Shown here piece by piece: positions 31,592-42,401 of a DNA stretch of 64,000 bases. Both the position numbers and the translations under genes were made by a program. Numbering within the stretch: the first letter of the stretch is position 1; each line of letters opens with the position of its first letter. Under the pieces are notes generated by a model that saw only the letters and a list, made by a program, of their open reading frames with translations, was not told the DNA's origin and searched no databases. Source of the stretch: an uncultured Bacteroidota bacterium (lineage in GTDB: Bacteria; Bacteroidota; Bacteroidia; Flavobacteriales; Flavobacteriaceae); contig CACIJH010000002.1 of NCBI GenBank assembly GCA_902586905.1, positions 61,849 through 125,848 of the forward strand. The letters are read 5' to 3'.

Positions 31592-33361
31592 ATGAATCTC
31601 TCTGCAATACCTGTTGTACGCTCGGTTATTCAACAACTACTCAATTATGAGGTTTGTCATGTTGTGATCGCGCCAGGCTCTAGAAGTGCGCCCATCACTG
31701 TTGGGTTGACCACTCATAGTGGGTTCACAACCTATAGCATCGTTGATGAACGCTCTGCAGCTTTCTTTGCTCTTGGGCTTGCACAAAAACTTCAAAAACC
31801 AGTAGCAGTGCTATGTACATCTGGCTCAGCTCTGTTAAACATCTATCCTGCTGTTGCAGAAGCTTATTATAGTCAGTATCCAATTGTGGTGTTGAGTGCC
31901 GATCGACCTACCTACCAAATTGATATTGGAAATGGCCAAACAATAAAGCAACAAGGAGTGTTTTCAAAACATATTGTTTCTGAAGCAGCACTTCTGCAAG
32001 ATGTAACGCACAACCACGCAGCAATCATTGAGAGCAATACCCAGAAGTTAATTGATTCAAAATCAACTCCTAAGGAAATTGAAGGTTCACAACAAGCCAT
32101 TGAAAAGAAAAACAACACTAGACTCGAGGAAGTACTTTCTCAAATGTATTTGTACAATGGTCCTGTTCATATCAACATTCCTTTGGAAGAGCCATTGTAC
32201 GACTTCAATGAAGTGTCAGATTTCACCCCCCAACAACAACAGCAGTTGACTAGCCCTCACACCAAACAGCACAAGGATTTTGAAAAAAAATGGAATACGT
32301 CAAAACGCATTATTATCGTTGTCGGAACAATGCCAGCCAATCGTCTAAACGCAAAGAGTATTTCTTTGTTGGCCAATGACCCTAGAGTTGTTGTTTTGCA
32401 TGAAATCAATTCCAACATCAGTCATGACAACTTCATTGCACATATTGATCGGGTGATCATTCCTATCGAGAAAAAGAAAAATAGTCAAGACATTTTTCAA
32501 TCATTATGCCCTGATCTGTTGGTGACAATGGGAGGGATGGTTGTTTCGAAAAAAATCAAATCACTATTGCGATCCTACACTAGTGTTTTACACTATCATA
32601 TCGGCACAGATCGAGCACTTGATACTTATTATTTGGGTGTGCAACACATCGAGGTTGATCCTAACTCTTTTTTGAGGGGGTTGACACCTATTTCTGATAC
32701 TGAATCGAGTTATCAGCAACAGTGGCTTCAACTGTCTAGGCAAAGAGAGATTGCGCATCAAACATTTTGTCGAAAGTTGCCTTTCAGCGATTTGTATGTG
32801 TTTGATAAAATCATGCGCTCGATTCCTAATAATTATACCATCCAATGGGCTAACAGCTCGCCCATTCGATATGCACAACTGTTTACCAAAGCTGGGGCAT
32901 CTTCCTATTGCAACAGAGGAACAAGTGGAATTGAAGGGAGTATCTCAACAGCAGTGGGAGCATCAGTGGCAAGTGAAACACCAACGCTGATGATCACAGG
33001 TGATTTAAGTTTTTTTTATGACTCAAACGCTTTGTGGAACCAATACATCCCATCCAATTTTCGAGTGATATTAGTGAACAATGGGGGAGGTGGTATTTTT
33101 AGGATATTGCCCAACGCCAAGGAAACACCTGATTTTGAAACATATTTTGAAACAAAACATCGCAGAACAGCCAAATGGATGGCAAAACAATATGGCTTGT
33201 CCTACAAAAGAGTTCGAAGTGGTGTTGGTTTAAGGCTAGCATTGGGTCGATTTTTTTCACCTTCGAGTCGTGGGAAAATATTAGAAATATGCACGCCTTC
33301 CAATTCCAATGATTTAGTTTTACAGGCCTATTTTGATTTTTTGAGCAATCAATCAGATTAA
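31592..33361 (+). CDS. menD: 2-succinyl-5-enolpyruvyl-6-hydroxy-3-cyclohexene-1-carboxylate synthase
   Basis: VVIAPGSRSAPITVGL; CTSGSALLNIYPAVAEAYYS; GTSGIEGSISTAVGA; ITGDLSFFYDSNALWN; VNNGGGGIFRILP. Confidence 0.95.
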   Translation: MNLSAIPVVRSVIQQLLNYEVCHVVIAPGSRSAPITVGLTTHSGFTTYSIVDERSAAFFALGLAQKLQKPVAVLCTSGSALLNIYPAVAEAYYSQYPIVVLSADRPTYQIDIGNGQTIKQQGVFSKHIVSEAALLQDVTHNHAAIIESNTQKLIDSKSTPKEIEGSQQAIEKKNNTRLEEVLSQMYLYNGPVHINIPLEEPLYDFNEVSDFTPQQQQQLTSPHTKQHKDFEKKWNTSKRIIIVVGTMPANRLNAKSISLLANDPRVVVLHEINSNISHDNFIAHIDRVIIPIEKKKNSQDIFQSLCPDLLVTMGGMVVSKKIKSLLRSYTSVLHYHIGTDRALDTYYLGVQHIEVDPNSFLRGLTPISDTESSYQQQWLQLSRQREIAHQTFCRKLPFSDLYVFDKIMRSIPNNYTIQWANSSPIRYAQLFTKAGASSYCNRGTSGIEGSISTAVGASVASETPTLMITGDLSFFYDSNALWNQYIPSNFRVILVNNGGGGIFRILPNAKETPDFETYFETKHRRTAKWMAKQYGLSYKRVRSGVGLRLALGRFFSPSSRGKILEICTPSNSNDLVLQAYFDFLSNQSD

Positions 33362-33386
33362 GTCTTAATTTTGTAAAAAAATAAAT

Positions 33387-34205
33387 ATGAAAGCAGTTTG
33401 GAAATCCATAAAAACCTACTCTGATATTTTATTTGAACACTACAATGGGGTTGCAAAAATCACCATCAATCGGCCGGAGGTTTACAATGCATTTCGTCCT
33501 GAGACCAATACACAGATGCTAGATGCCATCGAGATTTGTCGTGAGCGTGACGACATCGATATCGTTCTTTTCACTGGTACTGGCGACAAAGCCTTTTGCA
33601 GTGGTGGTGATCAAAATGTAAAGGGTATTGGGGGTTATATTGGAGATGATGGTGTTCCTCGTTTAAACGTTCTAGATTTGCATAAAAGGATTCGTGAACT
33701 GCCAAAACCTGTCATTGCGATGGTCAATGGTTATGCGATTGGTGGAGGACACGTTCTTCATGTTGTTTGTGACCTAACCATTGCGAGTGAAAACGCTATT
33801 TTTGGTCAGACTGGCCCAAAAGTTGGCAGTTTTGATGGCGGCTTTGGATCTTCTTATTTGGCACGTCATGTGGGTCAAAAAAAGGCACGTGAGATTTGGT
33901 TCTTGTGCAAGCAATACAGTGCCCAAGAAGCTTTGGAAATGGGGTTGGTGAACAGAGTTGTGCCACTGAAAGACCTAGAGTCTGCAACCTTAGAATGGTG
34001 TGATCTCATGCAGCAACGTAGCCCTTTAGCACTTCGAATGATCAAACGTAGTTTAAATGCAGAGTTGGATGGCCAACATGGCTTGATGCAACTCGCTGGA
34101 GATGCAACGCTGTTGTACTACCTTACTGATGAGGCGCAAGAGGGAAAAAATGCCTTTTTGGAAAAGCGTCGCCCTGACTTTGATAAATATCCAAAATTCC
34201 CATAA
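33387..34205 (+). CDS. menB: 1,4-dihydroxy-2-naphthoyl-CoA synthase
   Basis: [80 protein letters not shown]. Confidence 0.96.
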   Translation: MKAVWKSIKTYSDILFEHYNGVAKITINRPEVYNAFRPETNTQMLDAIEICRERDDIDIVLFTGTGDKAFCSGGDQNVKGIGGYIGDDGVPRLNVLDLHKRIRELPKPVIAMVNGYAIGGGHVLHVVCDLTIASENAIFGQTGPKVGSFDGGFGSSYLARHVGQKKAREIWFLCKQYSAQEALEMGLVNRVVPLKDLESATLEWCDLMQQRSPLALRMIKRSLNAELDGQHGLMQLAGDATLLYYLTDEAQEGKNAFLEKRRPDFDKYPKFP

Positions 34206-34220
34206 TGAACAGCCAGATCT

Positions 34221-35132
34221 GTGAATAAAGTCTCTTTTTTTACTTGGATTAAGGCCGCTCGCTTGCGAACAATTCCTCTTTCTATTTCTGGAATACTTGT
34301 TGGCTCGTCTATCGCATTTCAAAAGAATGAATTTGATTTTGTTGTCTTCGTTTTTGCGATTCTCACAACTGTGAGTTACCAACTTTTGTCCAATTTTGCC
34401 AATGATTATGGGGATGGAGTGAAAGGGACTGACAATTCGTCCAGGCTTGGACCAAAACGAATTCTTCAATCTGGTTTGATCACCAGGGATCAGCTACGCC
34501 AAACAATCCTTTCCATCACTGCTGTTGCTGTTTTGCTCACCATTTTGCTTGTGTATAGCGCCTTTGGATTGAGTCAGACATCACTCACCTTTTTGGGCTT
34601 AGGGTTTTTCGCAATCGTTGCTGCCATTCGATATACGATTGGTTCAAACGCATATGGTTATAAAGGTCTTGGAGATTTATTTGTTTTTCTTTTTTTTGGC
34701 TGTGTGAGTGTTTTTGGGAGTCATTTTTTATACACAAATGAATTTGATCCATCACTGATTTACCTTGCTTTTTCAATTGGCCTGCTTTCTGTTGCTGTTC
34801 TCAATATCAATAATATGCGCGACCGAGTGAACGACAAACAGTTTGGCAAAGCAACTATTGCTGTTCGTTTGGGTGCTAGAAATGTTATGTTTTACCATCT
34901 GTTTTTAGTTACAGTGCCAGTTATTTTGACTGCTACTTATGGTTTTATTTATAATGCTGTTTCGATTGTTGTATTGTCAATCATCATGTTGATCCCTTTA
35001 ATGCTACACCTCAAGGTTGTCTTTCAAAACAAATCAGAGAAATTACTCGATTTAGAGCTTAAAAAAATTGCCCTGCTCACATTTTTCTATGCCATTTTGT
35101 TCAGTGTGTTTTCAATAGTTTTAACAGTATGA
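34221..35132 (+). CDS. menA: 1,4-dihydroxy-2-naphthoate polyprenyltransferase
   Basis: KAARLRTIPLSISGILVGS; SNFANDYGDGVKGTDN (prenyl-PP Asp motif); NNMRD; GTG start. Confidence 0.92.
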   Translation: MNKVSFFTWIKAARLRTIPLSISGILVGSSIAFQKNEFDFVVFVFAILTTVSYQLLSNFANDYGDGVKGTDNSSRLGPKRILQSGLITRDQLRQTILSITAVAVLLTILLVYSAFGLSQTSLTFLGLGFFAIVAAIRYTIGSNAYGYKGLGDLFVFLFFGCVSVFGSHFLYTNEFDPSLIYLAFSIGLLSVAVLNINNMRDRVNDKQFGKATIAVRLGARNVMFYHLFLVTVPVILTATYGFIYNAVSIVVLSIIMLIPLMLHLKVVFQNKSEKLLDLELKKIALLTFFYAILFSVFSIVLTV

Positions 35133-36148
35133 AATTCACTTGGTCAAAGCATAGCCTTGCGTTCAAAATCCCAAGTGGAACATCTAGAGGGGTGTTGAAC
35201 GACAAAGACAGTTGGTTGATTCAAATGACGAGAGATGGAAAAACAGGTATTGGGGAATGCAGCATCATTGAAGGCTTAAGCCCAGAGTCGCCTGAAATTG
35301 TTGAAGATATTTTAGAAGAAATTCCTAGATATATATATAAGGGAAAAGATTTTTTGTTGCAACGCTACAATAGTTCGCCAGCCATGCAGTTTGCGCTTGA
35401 AATGGCTTTCTCAGGTTTGGAGTCGTCACACCCATTACTGCATTTTGACACAGCTTTTGTTCATGACCAACAAATGATTCCAATCAATGGTTTGATATGG
35501 ATAAGTGATGTTGAAAACATGATGACCCAACTCGAACAAAAAATAAGCCTTGGGTTTTCGTGTATTAAAATTAAAGTCGGAGCACTTGATTTTGCATCTG
35601 AATGTAAACTGTTGGCTAGCATACGAAAACGATACAACGAAACGGATGTCGAGCTTCGCGTTGACGCAAATGGTGCTTTTCAAACCAATGAGGTGATGCA
35701 TAAGTTGGAGCAGCTGTCGAAATATAATATTCACTCGATCGAACAGCCAATTGCGCCAGGTCAATGGGATGAAATGGCTGCCATTTGCAATCAATCGCCA
35801 ATTCCCATTGCATTGGATGAAGAACTGATTGGAGTGCATTCTGAAAATAGTAAAGCTGATCTTTTGCAACACATAAAGCCTCAATATATCATTCTCAAAC
35901 CCAGTCTTGTAGGGGGATGGCAAGGAGCAGATCAATGGGTTTCAATTGCCGAAAAACAATCGATTGGGTGGTGGGCAACAAGTGCTTTGGAAAGTAATAT
36001 TGGCTTGAACGCAATTGCACAATGGTTGAGCACCAAAGAAATCTCAATGCCTCAAGGACTTGGAACAGGTGGTCTCTTTACCAACAATATCGATACACCT
36101 TTGTATATTAGAGGGCAACATTTGGGCTTTGATCGCGTTAAACTTTAA
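35129..36148 (+). CDS. menC: o-succinylbenzoate synthase (enolase superfamily)
   Basis: GIGECSIIEGLSPES; IKIKVGA; LRVDANGAF; IEQPI; ALDEELIG; position in men cluster. Confidence 0.88.
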   Translation: MKFTWSKHSLAFKIPSGTSRGVLNDKDSWLIQMTRDGKTGIGECSIIEGLSPESPEIVEDILEEIPRYIYKGKDFLLQRYNSSPAMQFALEMAFSGLESSHPLLHFDTAFVHDQQMIPINGLIWISDVENMMTQLEQKISLGFSCIKIKVGALDFASECKLLASIRKRYNETDVELRVDANGAFQTNEVMHKLEQLSKYNIHSIEQPIAPGQWDEMAAICNQSPIPIALDEELIGVHSENSKADLLQHIKPQYIILKPSLVGGWQGADQWVSIAEKQSIGWWATSALESNIGLNAIAQWLSTKEISMPQGLGTGGLFTNNIDTPLYIRGQHLGFDRVKL

Positions 36149-36165
36149 GACTTTAATTTGAAATA

Positions 36166-37080
36166 ATGTTTTTGGAAAATGCATTTATCGGAAAAACAGA
36201 ACCACTACGTTATATTGGAGGTACATTTATCGTCATCATTGCCTACTTTATCGCATCTATCCCCTTTGGCGTTGCGATCATGATGGAGCTCGGTGCTGAA
36301 AATGTTGCTGGGATGTCAGAGACTGAAATGCTTTCAATTCTCGATCCAAACACCACTCTTTTCTACATTCTTTTGCCTTTTGCAGCTGCTTTTTTTATGC
36401 TGCTCTTGGTTGTTCGCTATATCCATAACCTACCCATAAAATTTCTAGTCACAAGTCGCAATTCTTTCGATTGGAAACGTGTGTTTTTTTCATTTGGACT
36501 TATTGCAGCATTGGCAACGATCTCAGTTATAGTGGATCAATACACCTCGCCAGAAGACTATGTTTGGAACTATGACCCCAACAAGTTTTGGGGCCTTGTT
36601 CTCATCGCAGTGATCATGATACCACTGCAAACAACTGCCGAGGAGTTGCTCATGAGAGGTTATTTATTTCAGGGAATAGGGGTTGCCTTTAGAAATCGTC
36701 TTGCTCCGTTGTTGATTACATCCATATCATTTGGACTTCTTCACGCTTTCAACCCCGAGGTTGAAAAATTGGGTAATGGACTCATTTTAGCATATATCAT
36801 AACTGGTCTGTTTGTAGGTATGATTACACTGCTCGACGAAGGTTTAGAGCTTTCTATTGGCTTCCATGCTGCTAATAATCTGATTATTGCTTTACTCGTC
36901 ACTGCTGACTGGACAGCTTTCCAAACAAACTCTATTTACAAAGATGTTTCAGACCCTGTTTTAGTTGAATTTATTGTTATGCCCTTGATTCTCTATGGCT
37001 TGGTGCTGTTTATTTTTTCTAGGAAATACAAATGGCATTCTTGGACATCCAAACTCGCTGGTCCTGTTACAAAAGAATGA
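36166..37080 (+). CDS. CPBP family intramembrane metalloprotease
   Basis: TTAEELLMRGYLFQG (EExxxR), FGLLHAFN, GFHAANN motifs; multiple TM segments. Confidence 0.9.
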   Translation: MFLENAFIGKTEPLRYIGGTFIVIIAYFIASIPFGVAIMMELGAENVAGMSETEMLSILDPNTTLFYILLPFAAAFFMLLLVVRYIHNLPIKFLVTSRNSFDWKRVFFSFGLIAALATISVIVDQYTSPEDYVWNYDPNKFWGLVLIAVIMIPLQTTAEELLMRGYLFQGIGVAFRNRLAPLLITSISFGLLHAFNPEVEKLGNGLILAYIITGLFVGMITLLDEGLELSIGFHAANNLIIALLVTADWTAFQTNSIYKDVSDPVLVEFIVMPLILYGLVLFIFSRKYKWHSWTSKLAGPVTKE

Positions 37081-38129
37081 TCATGCATGCTGATTTTCGT
37101 CTCGATGGGATTTCTTATAATCGTGACAGTCTGTTGTCCTTTTCTCATGTGCTTTGCAATGCAAAAAATGAACATCAAATCGAACTGGGTGAATTTCTCA
37201 TAGAATGGTTATCCGATAGCCCTGATATCAAACTCCAAACCAGTGGATCGACAGGAAAGCCAACTGAAATCATCGCACAAAAATCGATGTTGGCTGCCTC
37301 TGCCATGACAACCATAAACACCTTAGGACTCCTACCAACCCAAAAGGCTCTTTTATGCCTACCAATGCGCTATATCGCAGGGAAGATGATGCTGATTCGA
37401 GCGCTTTTGGCTGGCTTATGGATTGATGTTGTAAAACCCTCTTCAACCCTTAGTTCTTCTTCAAATACCTATGATTTTACTGCAATGACCCCTCATCAGT
37501 TGGAAAATTCAATTGCACATTTAGATCGTTTTAAACAAGTGATTGTAGGAGGTGCTCCTGTAGATGATCATTTGCGAAGGGCAGTGAAAGGGCACGCCAG
37601 TACAATTTACGCAACCTTCGGAATGACAGAGACTTACAGTCATATTGCTCTTCAAAACCTAAGCCGAGAAGAAGAGCATTATACTGCTGTTGCACAGGTA
37701 AAGTTTTCAAAACAAGGCGATAACTTGGTGATTCATGCCCCTCATATTGGTATTGAAAAACTCATCACGACTGACTGTGTGGATTTGATATCACCTACCA
37801 AATTTGTTTGGAAGGGGAGGAGTGATTTTGTGATTAATTCTGGGGGAATTAAACTGCATCCTGAGCAGATTGAGAAACAGCTATCATCAGTCATTTCGAC
37901 TCCTTTTTTTGTGTTTGGATTACCAGATCAACAATTGGGTGAATCCTTGTCTATTGTATTTGAAGGCCATATCCCTGATGAGGCTAAATCAATGATTTTG
38001 AAACTCGAGACACTTCGCAAATACGAGATACCAAAAAATTATTTTGTACTTTCGAAGTTCGTACGTTTAAACGGAAAAATCCAACGCAAATTAACTCTTC
38101 AATCAATCGATTTTAATGAAGTTCAATAA
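37077..38129 (+). CDS. menE: AMP-binding protein, probable o-succinylbenzoate-CoA ligase
   Basis: LQTSGSTGKPTEI; ATFGMTETYSHIAL; INSGGIKLHPEQIE; overlaps the CPBP stop by ATGA. Confidence 0.87.
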   Translation: MIMHADFRLDGISYNRDSLLSFSHVLCNAKNEHQIELGEFLIEWLSDSPDIKLQTSGSTGKPTEIIAQKSMLAASAMTTINTLGLLPTQKALLCLPMRYIAGKMMLIRALLAGLWIDVVKPSSTLSSSSNTYDFTAMTPHQLENSIAHLDRFKQVIVGGAPVDDHLRRAVKGHASTIYATFGMTETYSHIALQNLSREEEHYTAVAQVKFSKQGDNLVIHAPHIGIEKLITTDCVDLISPTKFVWKGRSDFVINSGGIKLHPEQIEKQLSSVISTPFFVFGLPDQQLGESLSIVFEGHIPDEAKSMILKLETLRKYEIPKNYFVLSKFVRLNGKIQRKLTLQSIDFNEVQ

Positions 38130-38295
38130 AAATGTAATTTTTGCTATTGCGTCTCTGATACTAACGGTCATTGGCATCGTTATTATCCTATTGGGTGCAA
38201 TAAAGTATCCTGAATATATCTATTGGTCAAGTTTAACAGGGATTGGTTTTATCGCTGTTGGGTGGGCGTTTAATGCGCTCAAAGGAAGGGTTTAA
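38116..38295 (+). CDS. Small two-TM membrane protein (CAL67264-like), 59 aa, absent from the ORF track
   Basis: [59 protein letters not shown]; overlaps the menE 3' end; C-terminal FNALKGRV. Confidence 0.8.
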   Translation: MKFNKNVIFAIASLILTVIGIVIILLGAIKYPEYIYWSSLTGIGFIAVGWAFNALKGRV

Positions 38296-39683
38296 CCCCC
38301 AATCATATCTTCGGGGCGAACCCATTGATCAAACTCCTCAGCTGACAGATAACCTGTAGCAATCGCTGCATCGCGAAGTGATGTGCCTTCTTCATGTGCT
38401 TTTTGTGCAATCTCAGCTGCTTTGTAATATCCAATTTTTGTGTTTAAAGCTGTAACCAGCATCAACGAGTTGTCAACAAGCTTGTTGATTACATCAATAT
38501 TTGGTTTGATCCCTTGTGCACAATGCTGGTCGAAGCTCACCACTGCATCTGCGAGTAAACGAGCAGATTGTAGAAGATTGTTTGCAATGAGAGGTTTGAA
38601 TACATTTAGTTCAAAATGTCCTTGCGCACCTCCAAAGGCAACAGCAACATCATTACCAATAACCTGTGCACAAACCATAGTCAAGGCTTCACATTGGGTA
38701 GGGTTGACCTTCCCTGGCATAATTGAACTACCTGGTTCATTGGCAGGAATCGACAATTCGCCAATGCCTGAGCGTGGGCCACTTGACATCACTCGAATGT
38801 CATGTGCAATTTTGTTCAATGACACTGCAACTTGACGCAAAGCACCATGCGTTTCTACAAAAGCATCATGACTTGCCAATGCTTCAAATTTATTTGGTGC
38901 TGTGACAAATGGATGCCCTGTAAATTCAGCAATATATGATGCTACTCGTTCAGCATAACCCTTGGGAGCATTGATGCCAGTACCAACTGCAGTCCCACCC
39001 AATGCTAGTTCTGCTAGGTGAGGCAAGCTGTTTTCAATGGCTTTGATGCCATACCCAATTTGTGCAACATAGCCAGAGAACTCTTGCCCAAGACTCAGGG
39101 GGGTAGCATCCATCATATGCGTACGACCGGCTTTGATCACATTCTCAAACTCTTTCGATTTTTGAGAAAGTGTTTTTTTGAGTTGATGTAATGCTGGTAG
39201 TGTGTTTTCAACAATCAGTTTATAGGCTGCAATATGCATTCCTGTTGGAAAGGTGTCATTGGAGGACTGCGACTTGTTTACATCATCATTTGGATGCAGT
39301 GTTTTTTCGCCTTCACCCAAAGAGTGACCTGCCAACACATGGCCACGATTCGCGATTACTTCATTCACATTCATATTCGACTGCGTGCCTGAGCCTGTTT
39401 GCCATATCACAAGTGGAAATTGGTCGTCATGCTTGCCTTCGAGGATTTCATCGCACACGCGAGCAATGATGTCTCGCTTGTCATCTTCCAGCACGCCAAG
39501 TTCAGCATTGGTATATGCAGCAGCCTTTTTGAGGTACGCAAATCCATAAATCAATTCGATGGGCATTGACCCTGGATTTCCGATTTTAAAATTGTTTCTT
39601 GAACGCTCAGTTTGTGCCCCCCAATACTTGTCGGCAGGGACTTTTACAACTCCTAAAGTGTCTTTTTCGGCTCGGAATGACAT
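38292..39683 (-). CDS. fumC: Class II fumarate hydratase
   Basis: [42 protein letters not shown]; start MSFRAEKD at 39683 preferred over the track start. Confidence 0.96.
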   Translation of the reverse strand: MSFRAEKDTLGVVKVPADKYWGAQTERSRNNFKIGNPGSMPIELIYGFAYLKKAAAYTNAELGVLEDDKRDIIARVCDEILEGKHDDQFPLVIWQTGSGTQSNMNVNEVIANRGHVLAGHSLGEGEKTLHPNDDVNKSQSSNDTFPTGMHIAAYKLIVENTLPALHQLKKTLSQKSKEFENVIKAGRTHMMDATPLSLGQEFSGYVAQIGYGIKAIENSLPHLAELALGGTAVGTGINAPKGYAERVASYIAEFTGHPFVTAPNKFEALASHDAFVETHGALRQVAVSLNKIAHDIRVMSSGPRSGIGELSIPANEPGSSIMPGKVNPTQCEALTMVCAQVIGNDVAVAFGGAQGHFELNVFKPLIANNLLQSARLLADAVVSFDQHCAQGIKPNIDVINKLVDNSLMLVTALNTKIGYYKAAEIAQKAHEEGTSLRDAAIATGYLSAEEFDQWVRPEDMIGG

Positions 39684-39741
39684 GGAAATAAAACTTTGTA
39701 CAAAGGTAACAAAAATCAAATGCTGTTTTTATCAACCTTTC

Positions 39742-39772
39742 TTGTGTGCATCAAACTTTCTAAATAAATTTG
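39742..39772 (+). promoter_or_regulatory. Predicted promoter (TTG-N20-TAAATTTG) for the small membrane ORF at 39793
   Basis: TTG 39742-39744, TAAATTTG 39765-39772, ATG 20 nt downstream. Confidence 0.5.
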
Positions 39773-39792
39773 CACCTAACAAACAGCATGCT

Positions 39793-39957
39793 ATGTTTAC
39801 TTTTGAACAGTATCTTGGATTTATTCTCTTTCTAACCATCCTCACAATTGGATTTTGGCTGATGATTTTCCTCATTGGTTTTGTTATTCCCTACTGGTTG
39901 AGTGGAAACCTTATCGAATGGTTTAAAGAAAGAAAAAAGGCAAAGCAATCAGAGTAG
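39793..39957 (+). CDS. Small single-pass membrane protein, 54 aa
   Basis: MFTFEQYLGFILFLTILTIGFWLMIFLIGFVIPYWLSGNLIEWFKERKKAKQSE; own promoter-like sequence upstream; basic C-terminal tail. Confidence 0.6.
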   Translation: MFTFEQYLGFILFLTILTIGFWLMIFLIGFVIPYWLSGNLIEWFKERKKAKQSE

Positions 39958-39958
39958 C

Positions 39959-42400
39959 CTAGAACTCAAAGTCTCCAAAACTTTCTTGCCCATACGACCC
40001 TCTTCCTCTTCGCTGTTTATTTTTATCTTGTCTAAATCGGTATGTAAACGTAATGGTATAGGTGGGCTCACGCCTTTGATATAGCCCCTCGGTTACTGCC
40101 ACAGGAGTTGTTGTTTGATAGTCGTATTTTGCTGTGTTAAACAAATCGCTAAATCTTAAGTTGATCGATGCATTATCATTTAAGATTTCTTTACTCAAGG
40201 CCAAATCTGTATATAAAAACCCTTTACTCTTCCCAAATGCTGACTCGTTTGGACCTCTGTAACGTACAGATAATTGTGACTGAATCGCAAATGGCAAACG
40301 ATAGGAGTTACTCAAATTTCCAGACCAACTGGTGTTATCATAATCATACGAGATACCCATATAACTACCTTCTTCTATGCGTTTGTAGAAGTTGACACTT
40401 GCATAGGTACGCATACCTTTGATCAGTCGTAAAGAAGTATTAAACTCGACGCCAATTTGTTCGTTTGTACCCAAATTGATTGGAAGTCGACGAATGACAG
40501 GCGTTTCGATCCCATTGACAAACACAGTTTCGTCTGTGACAATTGCAACTCGACTGACAGCATCTGTTGTTTTGCGATAATAGACAGAACTATTCAGCGT
40601 AACTTTTTTAAACTGTTTGATGTAGCCAATGTCAACCCCATTCGAATAACTAGGATCGAGTTCTGGATTTCCTTGAAAATAACTGGTTTTACTCGATCTA
40701 GACTGAAAAGGATTCAGAGTCCAAGCATTTGGACGAGAGATTCTTCGATTGTACCCTAGCGTAACGCTTGCTGTTGGATTGATTTCCCAACCCAAATTAA
40801 GCGTTGGAAAAAAATCATTATAGGTTTTATTGTTGATGGGTGCATCAGAGTCCAGCTGCTCAACTAATATGCCAGTATTTTCAAAACGCAATCCTAAGAG
40901 AAATGAAAAGGCATTGAACTTTTTACCATATTGGGTGTATAGTGCATGCACCTCTTGCTCAAAGTCAAGGGTATTTGACAGATTGGTATCGATGGTTGCA
41001 GTATTGTTTTCATCAAAGATTTTCACCTCATAATCGATAGCTCTTTTGTTGTCAGTACCTCGATATCCGGCTTCAAATTGGGTATCTTTATTTATGGGAT
41101 AAACATAATCGACTTGCACCAAACTTCGCTCTTGATTTTCTAAAGTAGTATTGATTTCGCTATCATCTGATCGCATACCATTTTCAAAAAATGATTCGAT
41201 GTCAGAAATTTCTGTTTCATCGTTGTTTTCAGTTTGGAAGGTAGCTGTTAGTTGATGTCCTTTTTCGTTAAACTTATGCTCAAAATCAATATTGAGTTGG
41301 TTGCTGTCTTCTTTATCATTTTCATTTTCAAAACGATTGGTCAGTAACACCCCATCAGTTTTATACTGCGATTGTTCGTTGATTGTTTGGTCATCCCCAT
41401 CTCGTTCGTTTGTAAAATAACTCAATGTTACAGAAGACTTTTTAGTCATTTGAAAATCCATTCCAAAATTGAGATTAAAACCCTGTCTTCTTCGATTAAA
41501 AAAGCGCTCCTCAACATATCTCTCAACCGACTCGAGAGGTGTTGTGTAATTATTGTCTTGCAAGGCACGACCTTTGTTGGTGCGATCGCTGTATCCCGAA
41601 TTGGTAAAAAAGTTAAACTTCCCTTTGCGATAGTTTAGATTTGCAGATCCATTATAGGTCTCATTTTTACCAGCAGAGAGGTTAAAAACACCATTTAGTC
41701 CTTTCAAAAACCTTTTGGCAAGAATGATGTTTATGATCCCTGTTGTTCCTTCGGCTTGATAACGAGCAGATGGCGAGGTGATTACCTCTACTTTTTCGAT
41801 TGATTCTGCTGGCAATCTTGTCAATGCTTCCACACCTCCAAACCCAATAAGACCAGATGGTTTTCCATCGACCAGTATGCGCACGTTGTTGTTGCCTCGA
41901 AGCTCTATGTTCCCATCGATATCAACAGAAACAGAAGGCACATTCTCTAAAACGTCTGACACTGTTCCCCCGCTAATAAGGTTGTTTTTGGCAACATTGT
42001 AAACTCGCTTATCCAAACGAATTTCAACCTCTGCACTTTGACCAACGAGGTCAACTCCCTCAAGAGATTCGACAGATGAAACCAAAGCAATGGCTCCTAT
42101 GTTGATGGTATTATTATAAGCTTTTAAATCAGTCGTAAGATTCTCAAAACCAATGTATTCAAACTTTAGAGTGTAGCTGTTTGGTGCTAATTTGAATTTA
42201 AAATCGCCATTGTCATCAGTAATTCCTCCATTGACTAAAACACCTTCTGCATCAAACGCTGAAACTGTAGCGTAGGGGAGAGACGTTTTACTATCAGCGT
42301 CGACAACTTTGCCACTCATCACGATTTGACGTGATTGACCATAGCTGGAGAATGAAAAGCAATAAAAGATAACTGTTAAAATAATTAACCGATGTGTCAT
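39959..42400 (-). CDS. Outer membrane beta-barrel / TonB-dependent receptor family protein with N-terminal CarboxypepD_reg-like domain
   Basis: Signal peptide; SGKVVDADSKTSLPYATVSAFDAEG; plug-like NLISGGTVSDVLENVPSVSVDIDGNIELRGNNNVRILVDGKP. Confidence 0.9.
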   Translation of the reverse strand: MTHRLIILTVIFYCFSFSSYGQSRQIVMSGKVVDADSKTSLPYATVSAFDAEGVLVNGGITDDNGDFKFKLAPNSYTLKFEYIGFENLTTDLKAYNNTINIGAIALVSSVESLEGVDLVGQSAEVEIRLDKRVYNVAKNNLISGGTVSDVLENVPSVSVDIDGNIELRGNNNVRILVDGKPSGLIGFGGVEALTRLPAESIEKVEVITSPSARYQAEGTTGIINIILAKRFLKGLNGVFNLSAGKNETYNGSANLNYRKGKFNFFTNSGYSDRTNKGRALQDNNYTTPLESVERYVEERFFNRRRQGFNLNFGMDFQMTKKSSVTLSYFTNERDGDDQTINEQSQYKTDGVLLTNRFENENDKEDSNQLNIDFEHKFNEKGHQLTATFQTENNDETEISDIESFFENGMRSDDSEINTTLENQERSLVQVDYVYPINKDTQFEAGYRGTDNKRAIDYEVKIFDENNTATIDTNLSNTLDFEQEVHALYTQYGKKFNAFSFLLGLRFENTGILVEQLDSDAPINNKTYNDFFPTLNLGWEINPTASVTLGYNRRISRPNAWTLNPFQSRSSKTSYFQGNPELDPSYSNGVDIGYIKQFKKVTLNSSVYYRKTTDAVSRVAIVTDETVFVNGIETPVIRRLPINLGTNEQIGVEFNTSLRLIKGMRTYASVNFYKRIEEGSYMGISYDYDNTSWSGNLSNSYRLPFAIQSQLSVRYRGPNESAFGKSKGFLYTDLALSKEILNDNASINLRFSDLFNTAKYDYQTTTPVAVTEGLYQRREPTYTITFTYRFRQDKNKQRRGRGSYGQESFGDFEF

Positions 42401-42401
42401 G

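Noticed and set aside
40168-42002. Several plus-strand ORFs opposite the outer membrane beta-barrel gene
   Set aside because: Frame shadows of a long coding gene; no start context and no domain signal.
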